A stretch of DNA of 31,572 nucleotides from a virus. Location of the stretch: positions 1 through 31,572 of the IMG/VR virus record IMGVR_UViG_3300049484_000195. One strand, written 5' to 3'. A program made the position numbers and the translations under genes. This document shows, one piece after another, positions 1-7,493 of the stretch (position 1 is its first letter; each line of letters starts with the position of its first letter). Below the pieces are notes generated by a model that was not told where the DNA came from, searched no databases, and saw only the letters and a list, made by a program, of their open reading frames with translations.

Positions 1-76
1 ATATAATATATATAATGTAATAACTATAAACTAATAATTAATAAACTAGTAAACTATAACCTAGTAAACGTTAAAC

Positions 77-114
77 GGGGGATACAGGGGATTATTAAGG
101 GGGATCTAAGGGGG
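77..114 (+). other. Four G-tracts, possible G-quadruplex
   Basis: Four G-runs lie at 77-81, 87-90, 99-103 and 110-114, separated by loops of 5, 8 and 6 bases, inside otherwise very AT-rich DNA. The spacing fits an intramolecular G-quadruplex on the + strand. The neighbouring tandem repeats and DnaA-box-like sites suggest a control or replication region. This is pattern recognition only; no folding energy was computed. Confidence 0.4.
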
Positions 115-131
115 AGAATAATAACGGGTTT

Positions 132-169
132 GTATAAACGGTTACGGTTGGTATAAACGGTTACGGTTG
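132..169 (+). repeat. 19-bp perfect tandem repeat, two copies
   Basis: The unit gtataaacggttacggttg occurs at 132-150 and again at 151-169, followed by a partial third start (gtatggtt, 170-177). An inverted repeat, tgttag (181-186) with ctaaca (203-208), follows. Short direct repeats of this size can be iterons or protein binding sites. The role is not established. Confidence 0.75.
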
Positions 170-374
170 GTATGGTTAAATGTTAGTATGCTTCAACCTC
201 AACTAACAATGTACGCATAACAGCCCCCCATTTACAGGCTTATAGGGTATAAAACAATTAAAATAAGGGGATATGAGGCTATATATGGGTCGTAAAATGT
301 AGATTGTGCGACATTGTGATATCAACCTGAGGGATTATGGTACCATCGCAAGATGAACCTTCGTGCTGTATCCC

Positions 375-427
375 ATATCCACAAAACTTTAACAAAAAAA
401 CCGATTAAATATTCAATATCCACAAAA
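375..427 (+). other. Two DnaA-box-like sites in a 12-bp direct repeat
   Basis: The sequence atatccacaaaa occurs at 375-386 and 416-427. Its first nine bases differ from the DnaA-box consensus TTATCCACA only at the first base. Together with the AT-rich first 70 bases and the 19-bp repeats, this makes 1-472 a candidate replication origin. No replication gene is adjacent, so this is tentative. I see no gene anywhere in 1-472. Confidence 0.35.
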
Positions 428-440
428 AAAGGATAAAACA

Positions 441-464
441 AGGGGGTCCCAAAGGGGGTCCCAA
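441..464 (+). repeat. 12-bp perfect tandem repeat upstream of terL
   Basis: The unit agggggtcccaa is repeated twice head to tail (441-452 and 453-464), 48 bases before the likely TerL start. It could be a regulator or terminase recognition site. There is no direct evidence for either. Confidence 0.6.
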
Positions 465-511
465 ATTAAAAGTTGACCAAACAAGTTATTTATGTTATTG
501 TCTTAACAGTT

Positions 512-1798
512 ATGATGGAAATAACGATCCCCTACAAGCCTCATAAGTTTCAGAAGATGCTCCATAGCGACAAACATAGGTATATTGTGGTTTGTGCAGG
601 TCGTAGATTTGGTAAAAGTGTGTTTGCTAGGAACCAGTGTTTGCTTGAGGCACTCTATAATCCTGGTCTTTATTGGATTGTTTCTCCGACTTATAGGCAA
701 GGGAAGATGATTCATTGGTTGGAACTCAAAAAGGAGGTACCTCCTGAGCTTATTGATTACAAGAATGAACAGGAATTAAGTATTCATCTCATTAATGGGA
801 GCAGGATTGAGTTGAAGGGTGCAGATAACGAGGATGCACTGAGAGGGGTTGGTCTTAAAGGGGTTGTTTTGGATGAGGCTGAGGATCAAAAGCCCCATGT
901 TTGGGATGATATATTAAGGCCTACGTTGGTAGATAGTGCTGGTTGGGCTATATTTATTGGTACTCCTAAAGGATTTAATTGGTTTTATGAGCTTTGGGAG
1001 AGGGGGAACCCTAAAAGTTCAAGTTATAATGCGGATTGGAGTTCATACCAGTTCACTTCTTACGAAAACCCTTATTTAGACAAAAAGGAGATAGATACAG
1101 CAAAAAAAGAGACAGATGAAGATAGTTTTCATCAGGAGTATCTAGCTGAATTTAAGAAGTTTAAGGGACTTATTTATAGAAATTTTGATAGGAACACTCA
1201 TGTTATAAGTTCTTTTGAGATTCCAGACGATTATGACATTGTTAGGGGTATAGATTTTGGGTTTGATAATCCGACTGTCTGTTTATGGGTGGCTGTTTCT
1301 CCTGATAATAAGTATTATGTTATTGATGAATATTATGAAACTAAGCAAAGTGGTGATTACCATTGCGGTATCATTCTAAGTAAATCTGCACAGTACAAGA
1401 ATCCTTCTCAGACTTATGGTGATCCTTCTGCACCACAAATTATGACCGATTGGGCCAAAAAGGGAGTTTACATCACTCCAGCAAGAAGGGATGCCTCTAC
1501 AAATAAGGGAGAGTGGGTTGGTCATGGTATAGATTTGGTTCAAGATCTCTTAAAAGTTAATGTGATGGATAACAAACCCAGGTTGATGGTTTTCAAGAAT
1601 TGTATTAATCTTATTAGGGAGTTTGAGAGTTATGCATGGAAGGAAGAAAAGAATGAACAACTTAATAATCCTGGTAGACCAGAAAAAGCTAACGATCATG
1701 CATTGGATGCATTAAGATATATAATTATTTCGTATCAAAAACTTGATGATTATTATGATGACATAAATAGGGAATTAAAAGATAAGTGGAAATTATAA
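512..1798 (+). CDS. terL: Terminase large subunit (ATPase/nuclease)
   Basis: This is the motor that threads phage DNA into the prohead and cuts concatemers. Numbering from the ATG at 515, the N-terminal ATPase shows a Walker A motif GRRFGKS at about residues 29-35, a Walker B run VVLDEAED and the coupling motif IGTPKG. The C-terminal RNase H-like nuclease shows GIDFGFDNP, YGDPSAP and the late acidic motif DHALDAL. At about 428 residues the length is normal for the family. The frame is open back to a TTG at 473, but the paired ATGs at 512 and 515 start the conserved region (YKPHKFQ). No SD is clear for any of these starts. No small terminase gene lies upstream within the window. The next gene starts one base after the stop codon. 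Confidence 0.95.
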   Translation: MMEITIPYKPHKFQKMLHSDKHRYIVVCAGRRFGKSVFARNQCLLEALYNPGLYWIVSPTYRQGKMIHWLELKKEVPPELIDYKNEQELSIHLINGSRIELKGADNEDALRGVGLKGVVLDEAEDQKPHVWDDILRPTLVDSAGWAIFIGTPKGFNWFYELWERGNPKSSSYNADWSSYQFTSYENPYLDKKEIDTAKKETDEDSFHQEYLAEFKKFKGLIYRNFDRNTHVISSFEIPDDYDIVRGIDFGFDNPTVCLWVAVSPDNKYYVIDEYYETKQSGDYHCGIILSKSAQYKNPSQTYGDPSAPQIMTDWAKKGVYITPARRDASTNKGEWVGHGIDLVQDLLKVNVMDNKPRLMVFKNCINLIREFESYAWKEEKNEQLNNPGRPEKANDHALDALRYIIISYQKLDDYYDDINRELKDKWKL

Positions 1799-1799
1799 T

Positions 1800-2120
1800 A
1801 TGCATTCACTGCCAACAATAGAAAAAGATCCATACATTATCGAAAGAAGTGCTAATGATCAAAAAATTGCTGAGATATTTTCTCAACTTTTTCCTGATAC
1901 TCCTGTTCCGTATGAATTTATTTTTGACATAATCAGACTTCTTGAATCAACTAAGGTTAATGCGAGATTATTGCCTGAGGTTATAAGGGGTGTTTATAAT
2001 CTTAGAACTAGTACAAGAAGGGGCCAAGTTATAATTCATGTCAATAGTGAACTTACTAATGTTCAAATTAGAGAAAATAGTGAAGCGATACCAACATTGA
2101 TGGATGATGAAATAAAATAA
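1800..2120 (+). CDS. Small protein of unknown function after TerL
   Basis: I do not recognise this 106-residue protein. It begins one base after the TerL stop, so it is probably translated by coupling, since no SD is present. The middle (about residues 20-75) looks helical and amphipathic, and the C-terminus is acidic. No catalytic or metal-binding motif is visible. Its place between terminase and portal would suit a packaging or head-assembly accessory protein, but that is inference from position alone. Confidence 0.65.
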   Translation: MHSLPTIEKDPYIIERSANDQKIAEIFSQLFPDTPVPYEFIFDIIRLLESTKVNARLLPEVIRGVYNLRTSTRRGQVIIHVNSELTNVQIRENSEAIPTLMDDEIK

Positions 2121-2121
2121 A

Positions 2122-2149
2122 TTGTCAATATTGTAAATCGTGTTATAAT
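2122..2149 (+). promoter_or_regulatory. Promoter of cassette A (before portal)
   Basis: A -35 TTGTCA lies at 2122-2127, then a 16-base spacer and a -10 TATAAT at 2144-2149. The -10 is preceded by TGT, giving an extended -10. It starts just after the stop of the upstream gene and reads into the hairpin at 2172. Confidence 0.7.
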
Positions 2150-2171
2150 TTATTGTCCTAGAGTAAATCTT

Positions 2172-2200
2172 AAGACGAGTTAAAAAAGCTCGTCTTTTTT
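2172..2200 (+). terminator. Intrinsic terminator-like hairpin in the portal 5' UTR
   Basis: An 8-bp stem (AAGACGAG 2172-2179 with CTCGTCTT 2189-2196) is closed by a 9-base loop and followed by a T-run (2195-2200). The portal ATG at 2208 is only 11 bases past the stem, with no SD between. The hairpin lies downstream of its own promoter, so it would act as an attenuator or a structured 5' UTR. Confidence 0.75.
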
Positions 2201-2207
2201 GTTTATT

Positions 2208-4268
2208 ATGAAGCAACTTGCCATAAAAGGAACGAAATCAGAAACTAAAATCTTCACAGAGGTTCAGAGTCATTATTCAATGTCTTTAAAAGACTTGGAA
2301 CAACGTATTTATAGGAGAAATGGGTTTGATGATTCTGACAAACTTTTTGCTTCTTATTTGGATGAAGGATCTTGGCCATATAAATCATTAATCTTCGATC
2401 CAAGGCCTTATACGGTAATTCTTGAAAAGTCTGCTCGTCTTATTGGTTCAAAACCTAAGGGAAGATTAATTCCGAGAGAGGGTGGAGATACTTTGGGTGC
2501 TTATATAAACAATGAGTTATTAGATTTTGAATGGGAAGATAATGCAAGACTTGGACAATCAATGATTCAGAAATGGATAATAATGGATCAGAATGCTAGA
2601 AAATATGGTTCTTCTTTCGCATTATGTAAATGGAGATGGGAAAGGAAAAATGTTAAAGATGAAAAAGGAGACTTAAAAAAGGAAACCTTTTATGATGGTC
2701 CAGATTTTACTGTTTTAAACAATAGAGACGTTTTAGCAAATCCTTCTTATGAGTATATAAATAAATGGTTCCAACATCGTGAATATTTAACGATCAAAGA
2801 TATGCAGAATGTTAACGATGCCTCAAGAGGCGAACCTTCATATAAGAACCTTGATATTTTAGCAGAATCCGTAAAAGCAGAATCTAAGGGTAGAAGTGAC
2901 TACAGAGATATTTACAGTAAAAATAAATCCATGAGAGGTCTCCAGGATATGTTAGGACAGGATGAATACAATAAGGTGATTAGAGTCGTCACTGAATATA
3001 GGCAGGATAGATGGATTACTTTCGCACCAAATCATGGAGTAATTTTGAGAGATATTTCTAATCCTTATAAACATAGTGAAATTCCAGTTGTTCATCTTAA
3101 ATATTATCCAATTCCAGATGATTTATATGGAGTAAGCGAACTTGAACCGACAGTAAAACAAATTAAAGCTATTAATGCTCATATCAGTGCATACTCAGAC
3201 ACTATAGCTTTAGCATTAAGACCGCCAGTTCATGTTAATCCTATGAACGTTAGAATGCATACTTTAAATTGGGATCCTGAAGCTAAATGGCTTATGAATA
3301 ATCCAAATGTTGATGTACAGCAAATGAGAATAGATACTTCTGTTTCAAATAATTTCCAATCAATTTATACGACACTGGTTGGAAGTTTTATGAATGCAGT
3401 AGGAGAACAGAGTCAACAAATGAGTGCAATTAATCCTTCACAAGATCAAAGTAGAGTAACAGCAACAGAAATTAATGCTACTAACTATACAAGAAACGTT
3501 AGAGATAATATGAATAAAATATTTTTGTCTGAAGCACTTAAGAGACAAATAATGTTGTGGCATGTGATGAATCAACAATATATGTTTAAGGCTAAGGTAG
3601 ATAAATTAAAAATTATAAGAATTGCAGGTAACGAAGCAGTTGATTTCTTTACGAAACATGGTCTTTCTGATATAAGGCCAACTGAAGATGATGCAGAAAA
3701 AGCAAGGATGTCGATAGCAAATGGAATGGAACCTATGGATGTTCCTCCTGGACCAACTTATGCAGTAAATGTTGGGGAGGATGAAACTGGAATGCCAATT
3801 GAAGTTCCAAAGTTTCTTCCTGACGAAAACGGTAGGGGTGGAAACCTTATAATTGAACCAGGAGATATTGCTGGAAATTATGATTATATCCCTGATATAG
3901 AAAGTATGTCTCCACCTTCACCTGAACAAGTAGAAAACAAACTTACTGCCTTAATCGCAACATTAACAAATCCAGCAATTATACAAGGATTGGCACAAGA
4001 AGGGATAAGACCAAGATATAAGGATTTAATTGTTAGAGCCATAGAATCTACACATGTTGTCCAAGATGCAGAATCTTACTTTGAACAAATAGAAAATGTG
4101 GAAGGAGGTGTTCAAAATGGAGACGAAACTAACGAAGGAGGAAATTCAGAGCAGGGAGGAGGGGTACAACCTACAGAGGATGTGCAAGGAGGAGGGATGG
4201 TCGAAAGTAATCCTACCGAGATTGGAGCAGTTAATCAAACAATCGGTGGTGGACCCCCGCAAATTTAA
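2208..4268 (+). CDS. Portal protein (head-tail connector)
   Basis: This protein forms the dodecameric ring at the capsid vertex through which DNA passes. The 686-residue length suits a podovirus-type portal. Landmarks are DDLYGVSELEPTVKQIKAIN followed by a helical stretch, and a central RVTATEINAT segment typical of the portal stem and crown. Its position after TerL and before scaffold and capsid genes is classical. The ATG at 2208 is chosen over the in-frame TTG at 2199, which lies inside the T-run of the upstream terminator hairpin. The last 50 or so residues are low-complexity and rich in Gly, Gln and Glu; they overlap the next gene in another reading frame. Confidence 0.9.
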   Translation: MKQLAIKGTKSETKIFTEVQSHYSMSLKDLEQRIYRRNGFDDSDKLFASYLDEGSWPYKSLIFDPRPYTVILEKSARLIGSKPKGRLIPREGGDTLGAYINNELLDFEWEDNARLGQSMIQKWIIMDQNARKYGSSFALCKWRWERKNVKDEKGDLKKETFYDGPDFTVLNNRDVLANPSYEYINKWFQHREYLTIKDMQNVNDASRGEPSYKNLDILAESVKAESKGRSDYRDIYSKNKSMRGLQDMLGQDEYNKVIRVVTEYRQDRWITFAPNHGVILRDISNPYKHSEIPVVHLKYYPIPDDLYGVSELEPTVKQIKAINAHISAYSDTIALALRPPVHVNPMNVRMHTLNWDPEAKWLMNNPNVDVQQMRIDTSVSNNFQSIYTTLVGSFMNAVGEQSQQMSAINPSQDQSRVTATEINATNYTRNVRDNMNKIFLSEALKRQIMLWHVMNQQYMFKAKVDKLKIIRIAGNEAVDFFTKHGLSDIRPTEDDAEKARMSIANGMEPMDVPPGPTYAVNVGEDETGMPIEVPKFLPDENGRGGNLIIEPGDIAGNYDYIPDIESMSPPSPEQVENKLTALIATLTNPAIIQGLAQEGIRPRYKDLIVRAIESTHVVQDAESYFEQIENVEGGVQNGDETNEGGNSEQGGGVQPTEDVQGGGMVESNPTEIGAVNQTIGGGPPQI

Positions 4269-4431
4269 ATCTGAGAAAGAATATGCATTTGCACAACGAA
4301 CAGCGTGGGCTTATGGTCAAGCTTATTCTGATTTATTAGAATGGATAGATTCTAAGGTTAGTGAAGCTTTATATTTGACAGAGAAGGAACAAGGAAAGCA
4401 TGTAGATAAATTAAGAGAAGAAATGAGATAG
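4117..4431 (+). CDS. Small helical protein overprinted on the portal 3' end
   Basis: This is a 104-residue charged, helical protein of unknown function. A strong SD (aaggaggtg) ends 6 bases before the ATG at 4117, which favours this start over an in-frame ATG at 4096. The first 152 bases overlap the portal gene in a different frame, so one DNA stretch encodes both the portal tail and this N-terminus. The protein contains a patch AYGQAYSDLLEWIDSK that looks like an amphipathic helix. Similar small genes between portal and scaffold often encode head accessory proteins, but no family is recognised here. Confidence 0.75.
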   Translation: METKLTKEEIQSREEGYNLQRMCKEEGWSKVILPRLEQLIKQSVVDPRKFKSEKEYAFAQRTAWAYGQAYSDLLEWIDSKVSEALYLTEKEQGKHVDKLREEMR

Positions 4432-4449
4432 TGTTAGGAGGTGATCAAT

Positions 4450-4719
4450 ATGTCAGTTAGAGTAGCAAATGTAGGACATTGGGAAAGAAATACAAGCGGT
4501 GAAAGAACAACCAATTTGACAACATCATTTGGTGACCAGGGAACCGTTAGAACTACTGTGGAAGGAATTGAATATGTATTTGGCCCTGGGGAGGTTAAAT
4601 CTTTTTCTGATAACGGATTAGGTGCAAAAATAGCAGCATCAGACGCAAGACTTAGGGTTGCTGATGATAGAGAAGGAAATTGGAAATCAAATGCAAGTTT
4701 GTCGGTCACAAGGTGGTAA
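4450..4719 (+). CDS. Hypothetical small virion-region protein
   Basis: This 89-residue protein has a beta-rich, Gly/Thr-rich composition. An SD (aggaggtg) sits 6 bases before the ATG at 4450; the in-frame GTG at 4441 is part of that SD and is not the start. The pattern (FGDQGTVRTTVEGIEYVFGP, then GPGEVKSF) suggests a small beta-barrel. It could be a head decoration or assembly protein given its place, but I do not recognise the family. Confidence 0.7.
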   Translation: MSVRVANVGHWERNTSGERTTNLTTSFGDQGTVRTTVEGIEYVFGPGEVKSFSDNGLGAKIAASDARLRVADDREGNWKSNASLSVTRW

Positions 4720-4731
4720 GGAGGTGGTATT

Positions 4732-4869
4732 ATGCCAAAAGCAATGGAGAGAAAACTAAAAGCTGAAGCTAAAAAAAAGCACCTAAGAGGTAAAAAAGCA
4801 GATGCTTATGTTTATGGAACACTTAGAAAGACAGGATGGAAACCATCAAAGCAAAAAAAAGCTAGATGA
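4732..4869 (+). CDS. Tiny basic protein (45 aa)
   Basis: A strong SD (aaggaggtgg, 4718-4727) precedes the ATG at 4732. The 45-residue product is very rich in Lys and Arg and ends with the patch YVYGTLRKTGWKPSK. I recall similar short proteins with a YVYGTLRKTGWKP-like ending beside capsid genes of other phages, but a search is needed to confirm this. The charge suggests binding to nucleic acid or to an acidic partner such as the scaffold. The last 68 bases overlap the next gene in another frame. Confidence 0.65.
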   Translation: MPKAMERKLKAEAKKKHLRGKKADAYVYGTLRKTGWKPSKQKKAR

Positions 4870-5083
4870 TTTGCCTCCATCAAACAGTCACTTTTGGGAT
4901 GACGCTGAGGTAAACACTGGCATTATTCCAAAGGTAAAGTTTATGGACGAGCCACATGTTTTTATTAGGATTACAGGGCACCAAGCTCAATGTACACATT
5001 GCGATTGGGGTTTTGAATTAGACCCTGGTGATAAAATTACAGATGGTCATTTATTTGATAGAGAAGGAAATAAAATAATTTAA
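4802..5083 (+). CDS. Small protein with a CxxC zinc-ribbon-like patch
   Basis: A 93-residue frame with possible starts at 4802, 4808 and 4814, all inside the preceding gene; the first residues are therefore uncertain. The C-terminal half is the conserved-looking part: an HQAQCTHCDWGF patch followed by DGHLF, which offers Cys-x2-Cys and His ligands for one metal. The N-terminal part is hydrophilic. Its position just before the scaffold gene suggests a head or assembly role. No enzyme motif is visible. Confidence 0.65.
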   Translation: MLMFMEHLERQDGNHQSKKKLDDLPPSNSHFWDDAEVNTGIIPKVKFMDEPHVFIRITGHQAQCTHCDWGFELDPGDKITDGHLFDREGNKII

Positions 5084-5084
5084 A

Positions 5085-5195
5085 GGAATGCTTAGGGGAT
5101 AGCGGGCAGACTATCTCCTAAGGACTTCTTTAAAGGAAGGTCCGAATGTTTTTACATTCCGTCCCGCCAACGTTATCGGGCTGAAGAAAGGAGGT
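5085..5195 (+). promoter_or_regulatory. Structured RNA leader of the scaffold gene
   Basis: This non-coding gap folds by eye into consecutive hairpins. P1 pairs 5091-5102 with 5111-5122 (12 bp, one G-U pair, 8-base loop). P2 pairs 5122/5123-5130 with 5134-5143 with one bulged G. P3 pairs 5144-5149 with 5154-5159. P4 pairs CCCG 5163-5166 with CGGG 5177-5180. The P1 loop (cggg, 5103-5106) could instead pair with 5163-5166 as a pseudoknot, competing with P4. The SD (ggaggtg) follows directly, so folding could set scaffold translation. It matches no riboswitch I recognise. Confidence 0.55.
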
Positions 5196-5203
5196 GAATA
5201 TGA

Positions 5204-6010
5204 ATGCATAAAACAAAAGTGGTTGAACAAAAAAAGGTAGAGACAGAAACTACCCAAACCAACTCACCACAGGTTGAAAAGCCAATTACTGGGGCTGAAA
5301 CGACGGGTGAAGTGTCCGATGTACAAGGCACTGCAACGGAGAATCTTAATGAGCCAGTTTTACAAACTGAAGAAGAAAGAAGGGCTTTTCAGGAAATGAG
5401 ACTGGAAAACAAACGGTTAAAAGAAGCTTTGGGAACTAAGGATGGTGAATCTGCTTTTGATGCTTTTAGAACACAGATACCAGCAAATAATCCATCTCCT
5501 CAAGTAGATCCTGGACAATACCAAGATCCTATTTCTGGAAATGTTGATTGGAATGCTTATAATCTTGCTCAACAAGCTAGAGAACAAAAGATGGTTCAAC
5601 AAGCCAAATTTGAAGCTCAACAAGTAGCTCAGGAAATAACAGACGAGAATAATGCTCGTACAAAATATCCTGAGATTATGTCTGATTTTGAACTTGAGAG
5701 GGAAGTTGCTGATAAGTGGCTTGCCTCAAAAATGAGAGGGGAAAATTTAACCATAACTTCTATTGCCGAACGAGTTGCTAAACGTAACAAGCAAACCGTT
5801 TCTAAAGCCGAAAAAATAGGTGCAGAGAAGATTCTTAACGAGGTAACTGAAAAAGAAAAAGCTACTATGACGCCAGAATCACAAACTTCTGGTTTTGCAC
5901 AACAGGTAGCAAATACCGAAGATCAAACAGATCTATCATATAGAACCAGACTTGGTGACCATGATGCTGTTGTAACTCGACTTTCTAAGATACCTTGGGC
6001 TAACAAGTAA
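5204..6010 (+). CDS. Capsid scaffolding protein
   Basis: This protein guides assembly of capsid subunits and is expelled from the prohead. The 268-residue product has the usual composition: hydrophilic, Gln/Glu/Lys-rich and disordered at both ends. A coiled-coil core (EEERRAFQEMRLENKRLKEA, about residues 56-75) and a second helical stretch near 120-150 are visible. Its position directly before the major capsid gene supports the call. An SD (ggaggtg) is followed by two overlapping ATGs: the first (5200) opens a three-codon frame ending at once, and the second (5204) starts this protein. No protease motif is visible. Confidence 0.85.
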   Translation: MHKTKVVEQKKVETETTQTNSPQVEKPITGAETTGEVSDVQGTATENLNEPVLQTEEERRAFQEMRLENKRLKEALGTKDGESAFDAFRTQIPANNPSPQVDPGQYQDPISGNVDWNAYNLAQQAREQKMVQQAKFEAQQVAQEITDENNARTKYPEIMSDFELEREVADKWLASKMRGENLTITSIAERVAKRNKQTVSKAEKIGAEKILNEVTEKEKATMTPESQTSGFAQQVANTEDQTDLSYRTRLGDHDAVVTRLSKIPWANK

Positions 6011-6068
6011 CCTTACTTATCTTGGGCGGGTAAGAAGGTATATAACCAGCCCAGAAAGGTAGGTGAAT
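6011..6068 (+). promoter_or_regulatory. Structured RNA leader of the major capsid gene
   Basis: CCTT-A-CTTA (6011-6019) can pair with TAAGAAGG (6031-6038), leaving one bulged A. The loop bases TGGGC (6023-6027) can pair with GCCCA (6049-6053), an H-type pseudoknot geometry. The SD-like ggtaggtg follows at about 6058-6065. The layout parallels the leader before the scaffold gene, suggesting shared translational control of the two most abundant assembly proteins. This is inference from complementarity only. Confidence 0.5.
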
Positions 6069-6076
6069 ATGAAAAT

Positions 6077-6982
6077 ATGTTAACATCATTTTATGATGCT
6101 TCCCGAAAGGAAGATCTTTTGGATATTATTGCTGACGTAACGCCAGATGATACTCCTTTGGCAACGATGCTAAAAACATCAACAGCCAAAGACCCAGTTC
6201 ATCAGTGGTTGGAAGATTACATTACTCCTCCAACTTCAGTTACGTTTGCTTCTGAGGGTGCTCAAGCTTCTTATAGCGGTTTGACACAACCTTCCAGAAT
6301 CGTAAACTTAACAGCTATTCTTACTGAAACTTTCCGAGTTTCTGGTACAGAAAGAGCTGCTAATACTACAGCTGGGCAGGATCCTTTAGATTATCAAGCA
6401 GGAAAAGCATTGAGAACTTGGAAGATGAAGCAGGAATATGCACTTATTAACGGTGCATTATCTTCTGGTGTTTCTGGAACCGCTGCAAGCATGGCTGGAT
6501 TTATAAATGTCATAACCACACTTGCGACATCAAGAAACTCTGGTACTTCTCTTTCTGAAACCGAGTTCCAAGATATGCATCAAGATTCTTGGACAAAAGG
6601 AGGAAACGATAATGCCTTTGATTTGGTATTAGTTCCTTTTGGTCTTAAAAGAAAGATCGATGGATTTACAGCGGGTGCAACAAAGTATGTTGATCAATCA
6701 GATAAGAGATTGACACAACCAGTTGCTATCTATGAAACATCTGCTGGCGTTGCACGAATAATGCTCGACAGATATATTCCTAGTGCTGTTGCAACTCCTG
6801 GACCTAGATTCTTGGGTATAAAGGAAGATAAATTCCTTACTGCTTACTACAGGAAGCCATTCAGAGAGATGCTTGCCAAAGACGGTGATCGTGAGAACGG
6901 TCAGATCGTTGGAGAGTTCACTCTTGAATATAGAGGTGAAAGATCATCTGTTAATCGAAACGGGTACGCCCAAAACGGTTAA
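6077..6982 (+). CDS. Major capsid protein, SU10-like HK97 fold
   Basis: This is the main shell subunit. The 301-residue protein matches the SU10-type major capsid family (DUF5309-like) in its pattern. An N-terminal segment reads DVTPDDTPLATML, and a WLEDYITPP stretch follows. Next come VNLTAILTETFRVSGTERA and a long helix AGKALRTWKMKQEYALINGA (about residues 109-128). A C-terminal beta region ends with FTLEYRGERS. Placement after the scaffold is as expected. A nearby ATG at 6069 opens only a four-codon frame (MKIC), so the ATG at 6077 is the start. No N-terminal cleavage signal is visible. Confidence 0.88.
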   Translation: MLTSFYDASRKEDLLDIIADVTPDDTPLATMLKTSTAKDPVHQWLEDYITPPTSVTFASEGAQASYSGLTQPSRIVNLTAILTETFRVSGTERAANTTAGQDPLDYQAGKALRTWKMKQEYALINGALSSGVSGTAASMAGFINVITTLATSRNSGTSLSETEFQDMHQDSWTKGGNDNAFDLVLVPFGLKRKIDGFTAGATKYVDQSDKRLTQPVAIYETSAGVARIMLDRYIPSAVATPGPRFLGIKEDKFLTAYYRKPFREMLAKDGDRENGQIVGEFTLEYRGERSSVNRNGYAQNG

Positions 6983-6984
6983 CG

Positions 6985-7024
6985 TTTGACATTGCTCCTC
7001 TACCTTCAGGGGAGCAACAGTCAA
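6985..7024 (+). promoter_or_regulatory. Hairpin that masks the SD of the gene after the capsid gene
   Basis: TTGCTCCTC (6992-7000) pairs with GGGGAGCAA (7009-7017) over 9 bp including one G-U. An outer helix TTTGAC (6985-6990) with GTCAAA (7019-7024) extends it right up to the ATG at 7025. The 3' strand contains the only SD-like run (aggggag), so the fold would hide the ribosome site. There is no T-run, so this looks like translational or processing control and not a terminator. Confidence 0.6.
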
Positions 7025-7492
7025 ATGAAAAAGATTGCTAAAGTTGATCCATATTTACCGCATTATGTTTACGAAAAGCAGGTTAACCCTGCATCTCAAC
7101 TTTATTGGAGACAGTTTCATAAGGAACAGGTAGAACAGGTCGATAGGATTGTAGAAATATCTAGAGGTAATAGAGATTTTGTTAAGACATTAAAAGATTG
7201 GGAGATAGTTGAGGAACTTGTGAAGTTTTTTGCTACTTCATGGCCCAATGAATTTGAAGAATTTAAATCTATGATACCTGATATAAGAGGAACTAGGAGG
7301 GATGGTGGATATTCAGAATCGAAAGAAATTAGATATGTTGGTGCATTTCCAGTTAGATTGGGTAGATTAATCAAAGCTGTATTTGTAGAACAACAATTTG
7401 ATAAAAAATTTGTTAATCGTTTCGTAAAAAAGTTTCCTTTATTTAAAGTTGGAGGAGAAAATAATCTTTCAAAAGGTGGTATAATTCTTTAG
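7025..7492 (+). CDS. Hypothetical protein after the capsid gene
   Basis: A 155-residue protein of unknown function, mixed charged and helical, with many aromatic residues. The ATG at 7025 is chosen because an SD-like run lies 10 bases upstream and the earlier in-frame TTG (6986) falls inside a stable hairpin. No catalytic motif is visible. Its position between the capsid gene and the sugar cluster suits a head-completion or minor structural protein, but this rests on location only. Confidence 0.7.
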   Translation: MKKIAKVDPYLPHYVYEKQVNPASQLYWRQFHKEQVEQVDRIVEISRGNRDFVKTLKDWEIVEELVKFFATSWPNEFEEFKSMIPDIRGTRRDGGYSESKEIRYVGAFPVRLGRLIKAVFVEQQFDKKFVNRFVKKFPLFKVGGENNLSKGGIIL

Positions 7493-7493
7493 T

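Noticed and set aside
285-380. Possible tRNA or structured RNA in the left non-coding region
   Set aside because: No cloverleaf, T-loop (GTTCRA) or acceptor pairing could be drawn.
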